Assembly (NCBI GenBank): GCA_033297075.1
Contig: MU858074.1
Location: 186,001 to 250,000, forward strand
Length of the DNA: 64,000 nt
Direction: 5' to 3'
From: Rhypophila decipiens
Lineage: Eukaryota > Ascomycota > Sordariomycetes > Sordariales > Naviculisporaceae
The notes beneath the pieces were generated by a model, which was not told the DNA's origin, made no database searches, and saw only the letters and a program-made list of their open reading frames with translations. Shown here piece by piece: positions 54,141 through 64,000 of the stretch. Made by a program: the position numbers and the translations under genes. Position 1 is the first letter of the stretch. Each line of letters starts with the position of its first letter.

Positions 54141-56658
54141 TAAGACGAGTTAAACGACACCCCTGGACACCCCTGGACACCTCTACGGGCAACACTAACC
54201 CGAAGATCATTCCTTTCAGTATTCCGAGCGAGATAGATCGGTCGTTGGTACCACCGATGTTGTCTTGAGCTTCCTGATCTGGAGACGCAGATCGCTTTGG
54301 TTATGCTTTGTTTCCATGTCCTGGATATAGCATAAGCTCAGACTGTCTTGTGATTCCTCAGTTTGAGAGAAGATAGCTGAGCAATCATTGTACGAAGACC
54401 GTAAGAGGAATTCACCGGTACGCCTTGCGAAGAAGGAGATTTCGTAAGCGGCTTTGATGCTTACGAATTACCAACGACAGCAGATACCATCCAAACTTGC
54501 GGATTGAACTGGCGGATTGAGTTGATCGAATATACGTGTCTTGGTTGATGATGCGGCCCGCAGTCGCAAGCGCCTACGACTTGATAAAATAGAGATGTTG
54601 ATATTGACGTTGGAACCGTTGATGAGCCACGGTTGAGGCAAAATGACCAACAATGAGCAGGGCTTTTTACCCGCTCAAACGTACATTCACAGCTAGCTGT
54701 TAGCGAAGAAGGGCCTCTGCACATAAATCTGGTAACTACTATCCGTACAGAGCTCACTAACAAAATCGTATCCGTACTGAGTGACCTATCGTGTGCAAAA
54801 CCTTACAGGGAAGCTGCGCTAAACTAGCCCGCCGTTATCCGAGGCGGTCGGCGGACCAGGTGCCACCAAGGCCTGGGCCGTCTGGCCAAGCAAGCCCCAC
54901 CGCCTGGATCAAGGACTCCCTCCAACGTCCACTGAGAACAGCGAACCGTCTCGTCGCCTCAGAAAACGTGGAAGCGATAATCCATCGACCGTCGACCAGT
55001 TCTCAACCGCCTCTCTTATTATTGCCCCTGGGAATCCATGGTTATAAGACAATCACCAACTCATAATTGCTCATTAATTCTCAGCGTTAGATCCACAACC
55101 AAGCATCAATGGTCGTACTGGGAAGATGGCGACTTTTGCTCCCACAGACATTGAAAGGCCCTGAAGGCTCGAAGCAAAACTAACCGAACGACGGTGGGCA
55201 GAGTGTTGCTTCTGGGCTCCTAGGGTCTGGCGCCCAATCGCGCGCCATCAAGAGCCCTCTGAAAGCTCATAGGGCGTTTGGGCATGCATCTTCCAGGGCT
55301 GTCCTTCTCCGCGCATAGCGGCAAGGCGGCGCAGTTTCGCTAGCACCGCGCAGCCGAGGACAGGTCGGGCGATCTGCCAACGACCTGGCTGCGGTCCTGC
55401 GTCCCCTCAAATCGAGAAGTCCCTCCGCGACCGCCGACCCAGTGAGGTTTTGAGCTCGGATGGATTTGCAGGGCTTGCAGTTGCATATCCAGCTCTTCCA
55501 GTCTCCCCAAAGCCAAGCTGCATATGCACCTGGCATACCGGTGGCTGTCGTTGTTCCTCGCTCCAGTCCCACTCGCCTGTCATGCCCGTTGGGACAGTGT
55601 GTCAATAGGCGGGATTCGCTCTCTCCTGCATCGACCTCTTCCCTCTCTGCCCAATCCAACCCTCATACCAGCCATCCTTCACCCTTCCAGAGCACCTGAC
55701 TTGAAGCCGTGATGCACGGATATATCGCAATGGGCCTTGGGCAACGGCTGCTGCTCACGCCACCCGTGCCAGAAATGGCACTAAGACTACGAAAGTTCTT
55801 GTCTCTCATCTTTTTTAGTCTCGGTGCACTAGTGAAATCCCCCGGTCTGTACGTACCGATGATAGACACACGCCGCTTTCGACATTTTATTCTATGGCTA
55901 GACTATCAACAGGTCCCGGGAAACCGGCAGGCCAGGACTAGAGTCAACATAGCTACCTCCCGGACAGGTCTCACTCCATATATCCACAAGTACCCCTGGC
56001 TAGGAGAAAGTAGACATGGTCTACCATCTCCGTACTTGATATACCCTTTCCCACCTCTGTCCTTGTACTCTTCTACATTCGTCTGCCCTCTTGCAACTTG
56101 CTGCCATATCCGCCGCCCCTCTCGTATATGCTACTTGTTCCTGTGGTGCAAGTGGCTCGATTCGACCAGTTGGGCAAAAACCGAACGTCTTCTCCATATA
56201 CTTCCATTACTTGGCTTACCATTCGCCCCCCTCTACCTTATACCCGCCTGGGACATATCGGAACCGCCTCTTTGCAACCGCGAGCTTACACGCGCCATCC
56301 CGTGGGTGACTAGCGACCCCTCCATTCTGGTCTTTACCGTTATTCGTCGTGGGGTTAGGCCTGGCGCCAGTGACTGTTTAGTTTTCCAGGAGACAGTTCT
56401 TTGCTTGTTTCTTTTTCACTTTCACCATATTGCGTCGAGTTACTGGATACTCTTCTTAACTTTTTAATATTTATTATCTTCTCACTGCGAAGCTGGACTA
56501 GCAACCACCCCGGAGACTGCCATATCGAGCCGGCACCTAGTATACACAACGATTCTACCAGGCTGCGGGCTATCACGACATTTTGATAGCTCTGCCTTGG
56601 GTACAGCATCTATCGGACACGGTTGTTAATCCTATATCAGTCGAAAGTAGTGTAGATT
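54141..56658. other. Intergenic region and leader of the methyltransferase-like gene
   Basis: Contains an 11-bp-period repeat of ACCCCTGGACA near 54158-54182 and two TATCCGTA octamers 29 bp apart (54740, 54769). From about 55.9 kb the plus strand becomes pyrimidine-rich. The open frame 55712-56467 (251 codons, L/F/P/S-rich) is judged a by-product of that composition. No supported gene. Confidence 0.5.
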
Positions 56659-56735
56659 ATGCTGGGGATATCAGGGTTCAGTGCACGGGTTATATGATCG
56701 GAGCAGCATGGCATCCTTTAGGACCGGGCCGGTAG
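56659..56735 (+). promoter_or_regulatory. Two uORFs before and across the methyltransferase-like start
   Basis: uORF1 runs 56659-56697 (12 codons plus stop). Its TGA overlaps the ATG of uORF2 (56694-56735, 13 codons plus stop) in an ATGA arrangement. uORF2 spans the main ATG at 56708 in another frame. Confidence 0.4.
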
Positions 56736-59700
56736 GTACCGGGGCCGGTGAATCAGGACCAATTTTTGAACCATATGAGACGGGCATACCGTCGAGCTCA
56801 AGGTTAAGGGGCAATAGGAAAGAGCCTGGAGCGAGTCACGAGAGGTCCCGAACCATTCCACAACCAAAGGCGCCGAGCAGATTACCGCAGTCCCTACCTC
56901 TTCGACGACCTTCCTACGACCAGGCAGAACAAATATATTACGACCGAAAGCCGCAGACGCGGAATTCGATGGTGGGTGGCAACTCGATCACCGTAAGCAG
57001 CGGTATTCCGAACCCGAGCAGCTCGATAGCCCCGAGACGTCGAAATGTCCTCAGACGGAAACACTCGGGACTGCAACAAGAAATGCCTAACAGCCGTGAA
57101 GGCTCTCGTGACGAGTCGAGGAGAACTAGCTCGTCGGCGTCAAACCCCCTCTCCCAGACCACGGCCGATGCTTACGCGGGATCACGCTTTGATCGAAACC
57201 TGACTGCGAGTCCGATGGAAATTCGAGTGGCACAACAGGTGGACCTCCCCAGGACGACGGCGCAGACGGTGACTATATATCCGGAGCTAGACAGATATCG
57301 TGGCATAGACACAGACAGCCCGGCACGAGCTGAAAGCCCCGGCCTCGAATTGCCTCATCGCATCGCAACTCATGACCTCCCACCACCGACACCATTATTT
57401 TCGGGGGCAAGCAGCCAATTTAGTGGCTGGAGTGGCAGCCCTTCCACGAGGTTTTCTGGGTCCCCCGGTCCTGGACCATATAGCCGAGACACCACGCCCA
57501 CCTCCATCTCGTCGCAATCTCCCGGGCTGGTGGCACCCATGCGTATTCCAACGTCAGTGGCCAGAATGAGACAGATTGATGCCGCCCATACCAGACCACC
57601 GGTCAGCCGAAGAAGAACCGGGAGCATATCAAATGACACGGATGTCATTAGCGCCCACACCCAGGGCCTGGCAGCTGTCAGGGAATCACTGACCTCATCG
57701 TCGTCGTCCAACTCGACGGTGCGCGAGGCCGACAAGAAGGACCAGAAGAAAAAAAAGAGGCTGTCTCCCCCGCCCCCCAGTCCACCACCCCGGAAGTCGT
57801 CGCAGAAGTTCAGGAAGAACCGAGATGAAGACGAATCTCGTGCGAAATCATCCCGCGAGCCCGCCCAACCATTGACGATAGCACCCCCGAAGTCCATAGC
57901 CAGCTCATATTCTCGTCCTCGTCCTCGTCCCACGCAGTCACAGAGTGCCCCGAGCGTTCCGACCGTCCAGGCTATCCAGACTGCTGTGTCTCCCAAGCCG
58001 GCGCCACCAGTACGGCCGAGTCGAGATGGGACTCCCGATCTTCACTCTCAGGTGGGACTGCCGCTTCCCATCATTCACAGCAACCTATCAACGACATCCT
58101 TGTCCGAGAGACGGCAGAGCAGCCAGTTTCCCCCTGGTCAGGCCCCTGCCAGCCTCGCCAGCCTGTCAAGTTCGGCTCCTGATCGGCCAAGCTATCTCTC
58201 ACGTGCGCCTGTTGGAAGGGAACCGACACCAGTCCCCAGGTCAGGTTCTTCTGCTGACGGAATGAATGCCACAAAACCGCCATCCGGGAGAAGCACCCGT
58301 ACCCCGAGTCCAAGTGTATCCGGCTTCAAGTCGCGGTTCCCACTTTTTGGACGCAAATCAAAAGCTGCAGCAGAACCCGCCGCGGCTTCGAGACCAGAGA
58401 AAGCAGCCAGGAAGGGGCCAGCAGCAGGAACCGGCCACGAGGGCTATGGGAAATTAGGGGCGGTGCGCAGAAGAAGTAACAGCGTCGCAACTCCTGGACG
58501 TGCAATCCCCGGGACTATGTCCTCACAGGAAACTCTGGACAGCAACCAATCGACCGACCCCTTCTTGCTGGAGCGCATGGCACCGGTCGTCATTGCTGGA
58601 GGCGAGGTTATCGAGAACAGGAATACCAGCTCGGAGCTGTACCGGACCGAGAGCAACCAGAGCTTCTCCTACGGCCGTCCCAGCGTTGAATCTAGGAACA
58701 GCTCACAGGTGTCGTTATCGTCTCGCGAAGGCGCCCGGCATACTCTCTGGCCCTCGCCTTTCCCACGACCTGCCACCAAGACGCCTTCGATCGGCAGCCG
58801 ACGTCCATCCGATAGCAGTGATTCGGAAGCGCCTGCCTTCAAGTCCTCTCTCGCCGTACGAAGGTCAATGCAGCGACTCAAGTCTGGGGAGCGGGAGACT
58901 CGGAGGATACCGAAACCGATAGTCACCCGTGCTCAGGTCATATCTCCTTCGATAACCAGCGCGGACGCGAGTATAATGTCGGACGATTCGGTCTTTGTTC
59001 CTTCGGCAGAACTTGGTGCGCGCAGTAAGGAGGCTGATGGCGCACCGGCGCCCAAGAAGCTCTTGAAGCGAGCTCGATCACCCCGAAAATGGAACCTTTT
59101 TAGTCGGTCGCATAGCCAGCCTGCCGTGGAGAAGATAATCGATGAGACGCCATCCAACGCTGTTGCAGTCGCCGCGGCCGTGAAGGTCGTACCGCCGTCG
59201 AAACCTGTACCCTTCTACGCCATAATGGACTCGTCGGAGCAAGAAGATAGCGACGCGCCTGATGTCGAGCAGATGTTGCGCGGCGCAAGGGGGAAAGCAC
59301 CTCTTTTGAATCCCCAGACAACAGAGGTCCAAAAGCGCATGTCAGCCATTACGCGAGCTCCAGCGCCCAACGCGCCAGCAATCCTGGAGGATCCTGCACC
59401 TCAGCAAATAGCTCCTCGGAGGCACCATAATGCACCGCCTGTCAGCTTCCCAAAGCCGTTACTCTCACCGCCCCAGTCTGTCTCGGTCCCGGGTCCATCC
59501 AAGAGGACGGCGCCAGCACCAGCAACAGCGCCAGCACCTCCCAAACCGACTGGACGTCCGAGCAGACTACCCCAGGTTGGCCGCATTCCGAAGGTTGTGA
59601 GCGCGCGCGCCGAGCAAATCTCGCCCAAGAGCTTCTCGAGGCCATTCCACAGGCTAAGTTACCAGGCTCCAATCTTGACAGCTGATGACCAAGATGCCCA

Positions 59701-61546
59701 ATTCGTGGCCAAAGGACCCAGCCCGCCCAAACCATCTACTCCCGAGCTTACTCTAGATGGATCCACGACAACAACCGGCACCAATGCCTCGACTTTTGTG
59801 TTTAATCCCGAGACCGAGGCGACGCCTGTGGACTCGCTCGAGAAGCCTAACGACGAGTTTCTTTCCTTCCCGCCACGAAAGGACTCACAGAGCACGACGA
59901 CCACAACGACCAGCAGCTCAGGAGGCTTGTTCGCCTACGCAAATGCCACAGCTGTAGTACCAGACCGCCACACTCCTCTTGCTGAAGACGAGATATGGGA
60001 TGAGTACAACGACCTCCTCGGCGAGGACACCATGAGAGTATTGCCTTCTGCAAGACAATCGCTCGCCAAGGGGCCTCGGCACCAAGCTGTCAAGCCGGAC
60101 GGCCGCATGCATGCCTTGCCTTCGCTCGAGTCGCCCACCGTCAATACGTTTCCCATGCAGAGCATCAACCAAGCCCTGGAGCCGCCAAAAGAAAAGGAGC
60201 CAGTGACTTCAAGCATCTACAGCCTCGACTTTGGCGCCAGGATCAAACAAGCTCTAGAGCTGGCCGATGACCCAGTAACATCATTCTACGACTCAGAGTC
60301 CCCCTGCAGTGCCGAATGTCTCGACGAAGACGAGCAAGAAGTCACAGTAGCGAGCCCAGCACAAACAGCACCTCCTAAGAAGACCGAAGTACCACAGCCA
60401 CCAACAAGAGAAATCAACACTGCCAGTGCCCGCAAGCAACTAGTCCGACAATCCGACGCAAGCGGGAGCAGTCTAGAATCACAAGACAACTCGCCCATCT
60501 CCCAAGTCAACCTGCGAGTCGGCTCAATGACAGTCAGCAAGTGGCTCACCTTTGGGCATGTCCTCTTCAGCCCAGTGCGGGAGGAACTCATTCCCATGGT
60601 GGGCTCCCTAAAGCGCCACTCGATCCTCGTCATAGACGGACTAGGCAACGACGACTGGTCTTTCTACGCAGCAGAGACCTATCCAGCAGCAACATTCTTT
60701 AATCTCTCTCCTCGTGCGCCACCCCCTGCAGACCATCAAGCCTCGTCGGCATTCCCGACAACTCCCCCGAATCATCACCAAGTACAATACACCTCCCACC
60801 TAGACAAGTTCCCATTCGGCCCGCAGAGTTTTACCTCGGTGGTGTTCAGGTTCCCCGCCGCCGCGCCAGAGACGCATTACCGGAACGTCATGTCTGAAGC
60901 GAGAAGGGTCCTCAAGCCAGGCGGGTTTATCGAATTGTCGATTTTGGACGTGGACCTGAATAACATGGGGAACCGGGGGCGGAGGGCTATACGGAGATTG
61001 AAAGAGAGGATTCATGCCAAGGCGACGGATACTAGTCTTGGATCTACTTCGGATCTTGTGCTGCGATTGATGGGGCGCAAGGGATTTACCGAGATCAAGA
61101 CTTGTCGGGTTGGGGTTCCTGTTGCGAGTGTCATTGCCAAGACTTGTTCTTCTTCTTCTTCCTTGGGGGGGAATGAGCAGCAGCAGCAAGTGAGAAGGGG
61201 CTCCTCGGTGAGTCACAGTCGGGGTCGGGGTCACAGCCGGAGTGGGAGTATAGCAGCTGGTCAGCAGCAGAAGAGAAAGGATGATAGGAGTCTGCCCGAG
61301 ATGATCAACGACGAGGGCCCAGTCGCGGATGAGAATATCACAAACATGGTGGCCAAGGTTGGCAGGTGGTGGTATACACGGTGTTATGAGAATGCTGCTG
61401 CTGCTTCATCCGAGGGTGGTGCTCCCCGTGGTAGCATCTGGCGAGACAAGGCTCTGCTTGCCGAGTGTGAGGAGTGGGGGACTAGTTTGAAGCTGATGGT
61501 TTGTCATGCTAGGGTTCCCTCTGTTGCGAGGGTTGCTAGTATTTGA
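56708..61546 (+). CDS. Large disordered protein with C-terminal methyltransferase-like domain (1612 aa)
   Basis: Uninterrupted exon. The first in-frame ATG is 56708 (MASFRTGPVG), with A at -3. Residues 1-1260 are low-complexity, rich in S, P, R and T, with SR-type and KKDQKKKKRLSPPPPSPPPR-like patches, and no folded domain seen. Residues about 1265-1480 resemble a class I SAM-dependent methyltransferase of the type 11 group. The post-I/IV/V part is good (ARRVLKPGGFIELSILDVD around 1398-1412). The usual glycine-rich motif I is replaced by ILVIDGLGNDDW around 1307, lacking the normal GxGxG spacing. A short conserved-looking segment, WWYTRCYENA to MVCHARVP, lies at about 1555-1605. Activity is therefore uncertain; it may be a methyltransferase-derived scaffold. 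An upstream non-coding exon is possible. Confidence 0.75.
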   Translation: MASFRTGPVGTGAGESGPIFEPYETGIPSSSRLRGNRKEPGASHERSRTIPQPKAPSRLPQSLPLRRPSYDQAEQIYYDRKPQTRNSMVGGNSITVSSGIPNPSSSIAPRRRNVLRRKHSGLQQEMPNSREGSRDESRRTSSSASNPLSQTTADAYAGSRFDRNLTASPMEIRVAQQVDLPRTTAQTVTIYPELDRYRGIDTDSPARAESPGLELPHRIATHDLPPPTPLFSGASSQFSGWSGSPSTRFSGSPGPGPYSRDTTPTSISSQSPGLVAPMRIPTSVARMRQIDAAHTRPPVSRRRTGSISNDTDVISAHTQGLAAVRESLTSSSSSNSTVREADKKDQKKKKRLSPPPPSPPPRKSSQKFRKNRDEDESRAKSSREPAQPLTIAPPKSIASSYSRPRPRPTQSQSAPSVPTVQAIQTAVSPKPAPPVRPSRDGTPDLHSQVGLPLPIIHSNLSTTSLSERRQSSQFPPGQAPASLASLSSSAPDRPSYLSRAPVGREPTPVPRSGSSADGMNATKPPSGRSTRTPSPSVSGFKSRFPLFGRKSKAAAEPAAASRPEKAARKGPAAGTGHEGYGKLGAVRRRSNSVATPGRAIPGTMSSQETLDSNQSTDPFLLERMAPVVIAGGEVIENRNTSSELYRTESNQSFSYGRPSVESRNSSQVSLSSREGARHTLWPSPFPRPATKTPSIGSRRPSDSSDSEAPAFKSSLAVRRSMQRLKSGERETRRIPKPIVTRAQVISPSITSADASIMSDDSVFVPSAELGARSKEADGAPAPKKLLKRARSPRKWNLFSRSHSQPAVEKIIDETPSNAVAVAAAVKVVPPSKPVPFYAIMDSSEQEDSDAPDVEQMLRGARGKAPLLNPQTTEVQKRMSAITRAPAPNAPAILEDPAPQQIAPRRHHNAPPVSFPKPLLSPPQSVSVPGPSKRTAPAPATAPAPPKPTGRPSRLPQVGRIPKVVSARAEQISPKSFSRPFHRLSYQAPILTADDQDAQFVAKGPSPPKPSTPELTLDGSTTTTGTNASTFVFNPETEATPVDSLEKPNDEFLSFPPRKDSQSTTTTTTSSSGGLFAYANATAVVPDRHTPLAEDEIWDEYNDLLGEDTMRVLPSARQSLAKGPRHQAVKPDGRMHALPSLESPTVNTFPMQSINQALEPPKEKEPVTSSIYSLDFGARIKQALELADDPVTSFYDSESPCSAECLDEDEQEVTVASPAQTAPPKKTEVPQPPTREINTASARKQLVRQSDASGSSLESQDNSPISQVNLRVGSMTVSKWLTFGHVLFSPVREELIPMVGSLKRHSILVIDGLGNDDWSFYAAETYPAATFFNLSPRAPPPADHQASSAFPTTPPNHHQVQYTSHLDKFPFGPQSFTSVVFRFPAAAPETHYRNVMSEARRVLKPGGFIELSILDVDLNNMGNRGRRAIRRLKERIHAKATDTSLGSTSDLVLRLMGRKGFTEIKTCRVGVPVASVIAKTCSSSSSLGGNEQQQQVRRGSSVSHSRGRGHSRSGSIAAGQQQKRKDDRSLPEMINDEGPVADENITNMVAKVGRWWYTRCYENAAAASSEGGAPRGSIWRDKALLAECEEWGTSLKLMVCHARVPSVARVASI

Positions 61547-62450
61547 TGCCGACAAAACTCTGACTGGGAGGAACAAGGTCCCATTTCTTTTCATCCCTTT
61601 ACATGACATCTTTTCTTCCAAACATTTTCCGTTTCTATTCTATTTCACAAAGACCAAGAAGAACTTCAAGTTCTAAACAACAACAGAACAAAAGAGAAAG
61701 AACAAGAAAAAGACCAAGAGAGCTCACGCTCCGCCGCTTTTTTCCCAAACGTCATCATCATTTTCAATACAAGAAAAGACGGAAGAGGAAGAAGAAGCCG
61801 GTACACCACAGAACGGCATCATCATCATTATTATTACTACTATCTATTATTGTTACTGGATGGGGGAGGATCTTAATAAGGAGCAACACAAGGAAGGGTC
61901 GGCTGGCTGGTCTATCTTGCGCTCTATCTACAATGCACCTTGATCAAGGTGTTTGCTTTGGTGAGAAAGCATCTATTAGGAAGAGGAAGAGAAAGAGAGC
62001 GTCTTGTTTGGTGGTAGGTAAATTGAGCCAGCTGGCTGGGATATTTGGATAATTCTGTCGGGTCTCGTTTCGTTTCTTTCTTATCAGGTATAACGATTCT
62101 TTATTTTTCTGTTGGTTTTTGTCTTTTTCTTTTTTCTTTTTTCTTTTTGGGCCTTTGGTCTTTGTTTTGGCTTTGGAACAGAGCGAGCGAGCAAAGTTGG
62201 TCGTTTGGTAATGAAAGAATAAAGATACCCACCCACCTACCTACCTGTCATTTCAGCAACTTCTCATCTCAATACATGACTGTATTGTATATAATATCTT
62301 ACGGGATGAGAGAGGATGAAGTCAAGTTTAAGTATATACACGCTACATACTTGATACACATCTGCACACTACCTGGTAGTTAAACACTAGAATGATTACA
62401 TGTGCTGATGATGTGCATGTGAAGATTGGACGAACCCACCCCCTTGAGCT

Positions 62451-62466
62451 GCCCGGGCGCCCGGGC
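62451..62466. repeat. 16-bp perfect palindrome
   Basis: GCCCGGGCGCCCGGGC is its own reverse complement and also a tandem pair of GCCCGGGC, all G/C in an otherwise AT-balanced region. Confidence 0.9.
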
Positions 62467-62686
62467 GTAAGGTTAACTTATCTCAGTTCCACGTACAACG
62501 GTACAAGGTGCATTACTGATCTGTATGTCTAACTTTTGGGCTTGCAGATCTACATGTAGTTGAAGACCATATATGAACTACATACAAGAGTCTGAGATAT
62601 GTCCATGTCAGTGTCCTAGTATAATGTTCTAGATGAAGGGGTCATGCGGAACTACTTACTGACTTGGATGAAGGCAAGGCAAAAGG

Positions 62687-62746
62687 GTAGGCATGAAAGC
62701 AGGCATGAAAGCAGGCATGAAAGCAGGCATGAGAGTAGGCATGAGA
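62687..62746. repeat. 12-bp minisatellite, five copies
   Basis: Units read G(C/T)AGGCATGA(A/G)A. There are no spacers, so it is not a CRISPR-type array. Confidence 0.92.
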
Positions 62747-63489
62747 TCTGGGTTGTTAAACCTGAGACTAGCACCAATGATCTAAGAAATAGGATGCTTT
62801 TACGAGCAAAAGTCGTTTTATATACAGACATATGCTTTGGTGTATCTCGCATGAGTGTGAGGATGAGAGTGAGAATGAAAGAGAAAGTTTAATCAGTTGG
62901 AAAGATGTGCGGGATAATTGGATAATGGAAATGAGAGTGAACCCAGAGCCGCAAGTAGCATCTGGTGAATTATAACGAGGTCTGGATTCTTGATTGATGC
63001 AGCGCAGGAAGCCTTTTTGAGCATCGTGGTTGAGAAGGTTGATGTGGAAATGTCAGTGGCTCGCCAAGTTAGGCTAGCGTCTGCTAACGGCCCACTGTAA
63101 CCCGCACCCGGCAGCCGACAGAATGTCCCGGCCAAGCAAGGGTCTTGGCACCAACTTCCTGCCCAGTTCCCCGGATCTTCGCAAAGCCCCTTTAGGGGGT
63201 GCCCCACAGCCGTTTTCCCAGCTGGGAGCGTGTCTTGATGAGTTCTGGACCTTGGCTAAACTCGAAAGTCTAAATTCTCTTCACAACACCTTACCTTAGA
63301 CACCAGATATACTCATCTTGCTCACGAACAATATCGATTCAGCTTCGACAACGAGGCCGTCTTTCAAAGTCGCGCTTCGCTTACCAACCATACAACACAA
63401 GGGGCCCTTGCGGCATGGTGGAGAGTGCAGGAAAATGGGCATAGAGCCGCATTCGAGAGCCTCCATATACTCGAGTTACCACCCATCTA

Positions 63490-63532
63490 GGTAGATGCTT
63501 GGTGATCCCCTGGTGGGCAGTCACCCATCAAA
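63490..63532 (-). pseudogene. Possible 5S rRNA 3'-half fragment
   Basis: The minus strand reads ACTTTGATGGGTGACTGCC followed by CAGGGGATCACC, close to the conserved 3' half of fungal 5S rRNA (TTGGRTGGGTGACC, CCTGGGAAT). A four-base insertion and several changes are present, and the 5' half is not recognisable. Filamentous ascomycetes carry dispersed 5S genes and pseudogenes, which fits. Confidence 0.3.
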
Positions 63533-63544
63533 GTTTTGATCACA

Positions 63545-64000
63545 ATGACACGCCGCATAGTAAGTCCGGACTGCAGCTTGCCGCGGGCGACCAGAGGTGA
63601 AACATAGCTCGAGGTAGCTAACCCAACTGTCTTAACCCTCCCAGGTGCGAACAGCCATCCAGGTTACGGCGGCCGCCATATTCACATTCATTGTCGTGTT
63701 CTTCCTCGATCGGAATTTCCGCGTCTTACCAAATGCGCTACACGAATACCTACCCTCCCATCACGCCGGTTCCGTCATAACCGACATCACCATAACGAAA
63801 TGCTCGACCCTCAATCTCTTCTCGAGCTGCAAGCTAGACCCAGACCTCTGGCACCGCATCGAAAAAGACCTTTACCTCGGCAAAGGCATCGTATCGAGCG
63901 CATATATCCACGTTCGACGAAAGAAGGAAGAGGAGCTCACGTCGGAGGACAAGGTGGTCGTGGATGTCACAGTTGGGCGGCTCAACCCCAATACCAATGA
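63545..64000 (+). CDS. Type II membrane protein of unknown function, N-terminal part (cut by window edge)
   Basis: Exon 1 is 63545-63559 (five codons, MTRRI). An 85-nt intron 63560-63644 follows, with GTAAGT donor, GCTAAC branch and CCCAG acceptor. Exon 2 runs from 63645 beyond the right edge without a stop, so 123 aa are visible. Residues about 10-25 form a hydrophobic span (AAAIFTFIVVFFL) after a short basic N-terminus, suggesting a signal anchor with the rest on the lumenal or outer side. The following region (SVITDITITKCSTLNLFSSC, then a KDLYLGKG and RRKKEEELTSEDKVVVDV stretch) looks well ordered and conserved in style. I do not recognise a named family. Confidence 0.75.

Larger units (their letters stand above)
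61547..63544. other. Intergenic region
   Basis: T/C-rich 3' flank of the methyltransferase-like gene, a 16-bp perfect palindrome at 62451-62466, a 12-bp minisatellite at 62687-62746, a 5S-rRNA-like fragment at 63490-63532 (-), then the short leader of the last gene. Confidence 0.6.

Noticed and set aside
55712..56467. 251-codon plus frame before the methyltransferase-like gene
   Set aside because: Composition (L, F, P, S) follows from the pyrimidine-rich strand; no domain; best explained as promoter/leader sequence.
62687..62746. Short regular repeats resembling a CRISPR array
   Set aside because: 12-bp units without spacers in a eukaryotic genome; a simple minisatellite.

Overview
The window reads as nuclear DNA of a filamentous ascomycete, most likely a Sordariomycete. 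Evidence: short introns (about 50-100 nt) with GTAAGT/GTATGT-type donors and CTAAC branch points; (A/C)AA(A)ATGG-like start contexts; CT-rich ATG-poor leaders; an intron-bearing tRNA-Lys; and proteins of typical Pezizomycotina kinds (Zn2Cys6 regulator, long disordered S/P/R-rich proteins, Ssh4/Ear1-type SPRY adaptor, Tho1-type SAP protein). Genus cannot be fixed from the sequence alone. Gene density is low: ten protein genes (one cut by the right edge) and one tRNA in 64 kb.

Layout. 1-13.9 kb: no convincing gene. It holds microsatellites, a 33-bp perfect tandem duplication, and a 614-bp miniature inverted-repeat transposon (7180-7793) with perfect 58-bp terminal repeats and an 8-bp target duplication. 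13.99-16.00 kb (+): six-exon Zn2Cys6 transcription factor behind an overlapping uORF. 18.17-23.92 kb (-): giant intronless DH/PH-like protein, probably with a 5'UTR intron. 26.2-27.3 kb (-): acidic/proline-rich protein of unknown function. 29.2-30.1 kb (+): endonuclease/exonuclease/phosphatase-fold enzyme. 30.1-35.4 kb: no supported gene. 35.4-37.1 kb (+): disordered protein of unknown function. 39.5-40.9 kb (+): single-pass membrane protein with a long charged tail. 42.8-44.5 kb (+): Ssh4/Ear1-like SPRY membrane adaptor with two PPxY motifs. 46.3-47.5 kb (+): Tho1/CIP29-like SAP protein. 49.4 kb (-): tRNA-Lys(CUU). 49.5-56.7 kb: no supported gene, but a second, 253-bp MITE-like element at 53.9-54.1 kb. 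56.7-61.5 kb (+): 1612-residue protein, disordered except for a C-terminal methyltransferase-like domain. 63.5 kb to the edge (+): start of a type II membrane protein.

The genes do not form a pathway or biosynthetic cluster; they are housekeeping or regulatory functions (transcription, mRNA export, membrane-protein ubiquitination, signalling) set in large intergenic spaces. The most unusual signals are in the non-coding part: two unrelated miniature transposons with intact ends, and an eight-base word (TATCCGTA/TACGGATA) found 16 times, all outside coding exons, against about two expected by chance. A further point of interest is the Tho1-like gene, whose long intron contains what looks like a second promoter and start.
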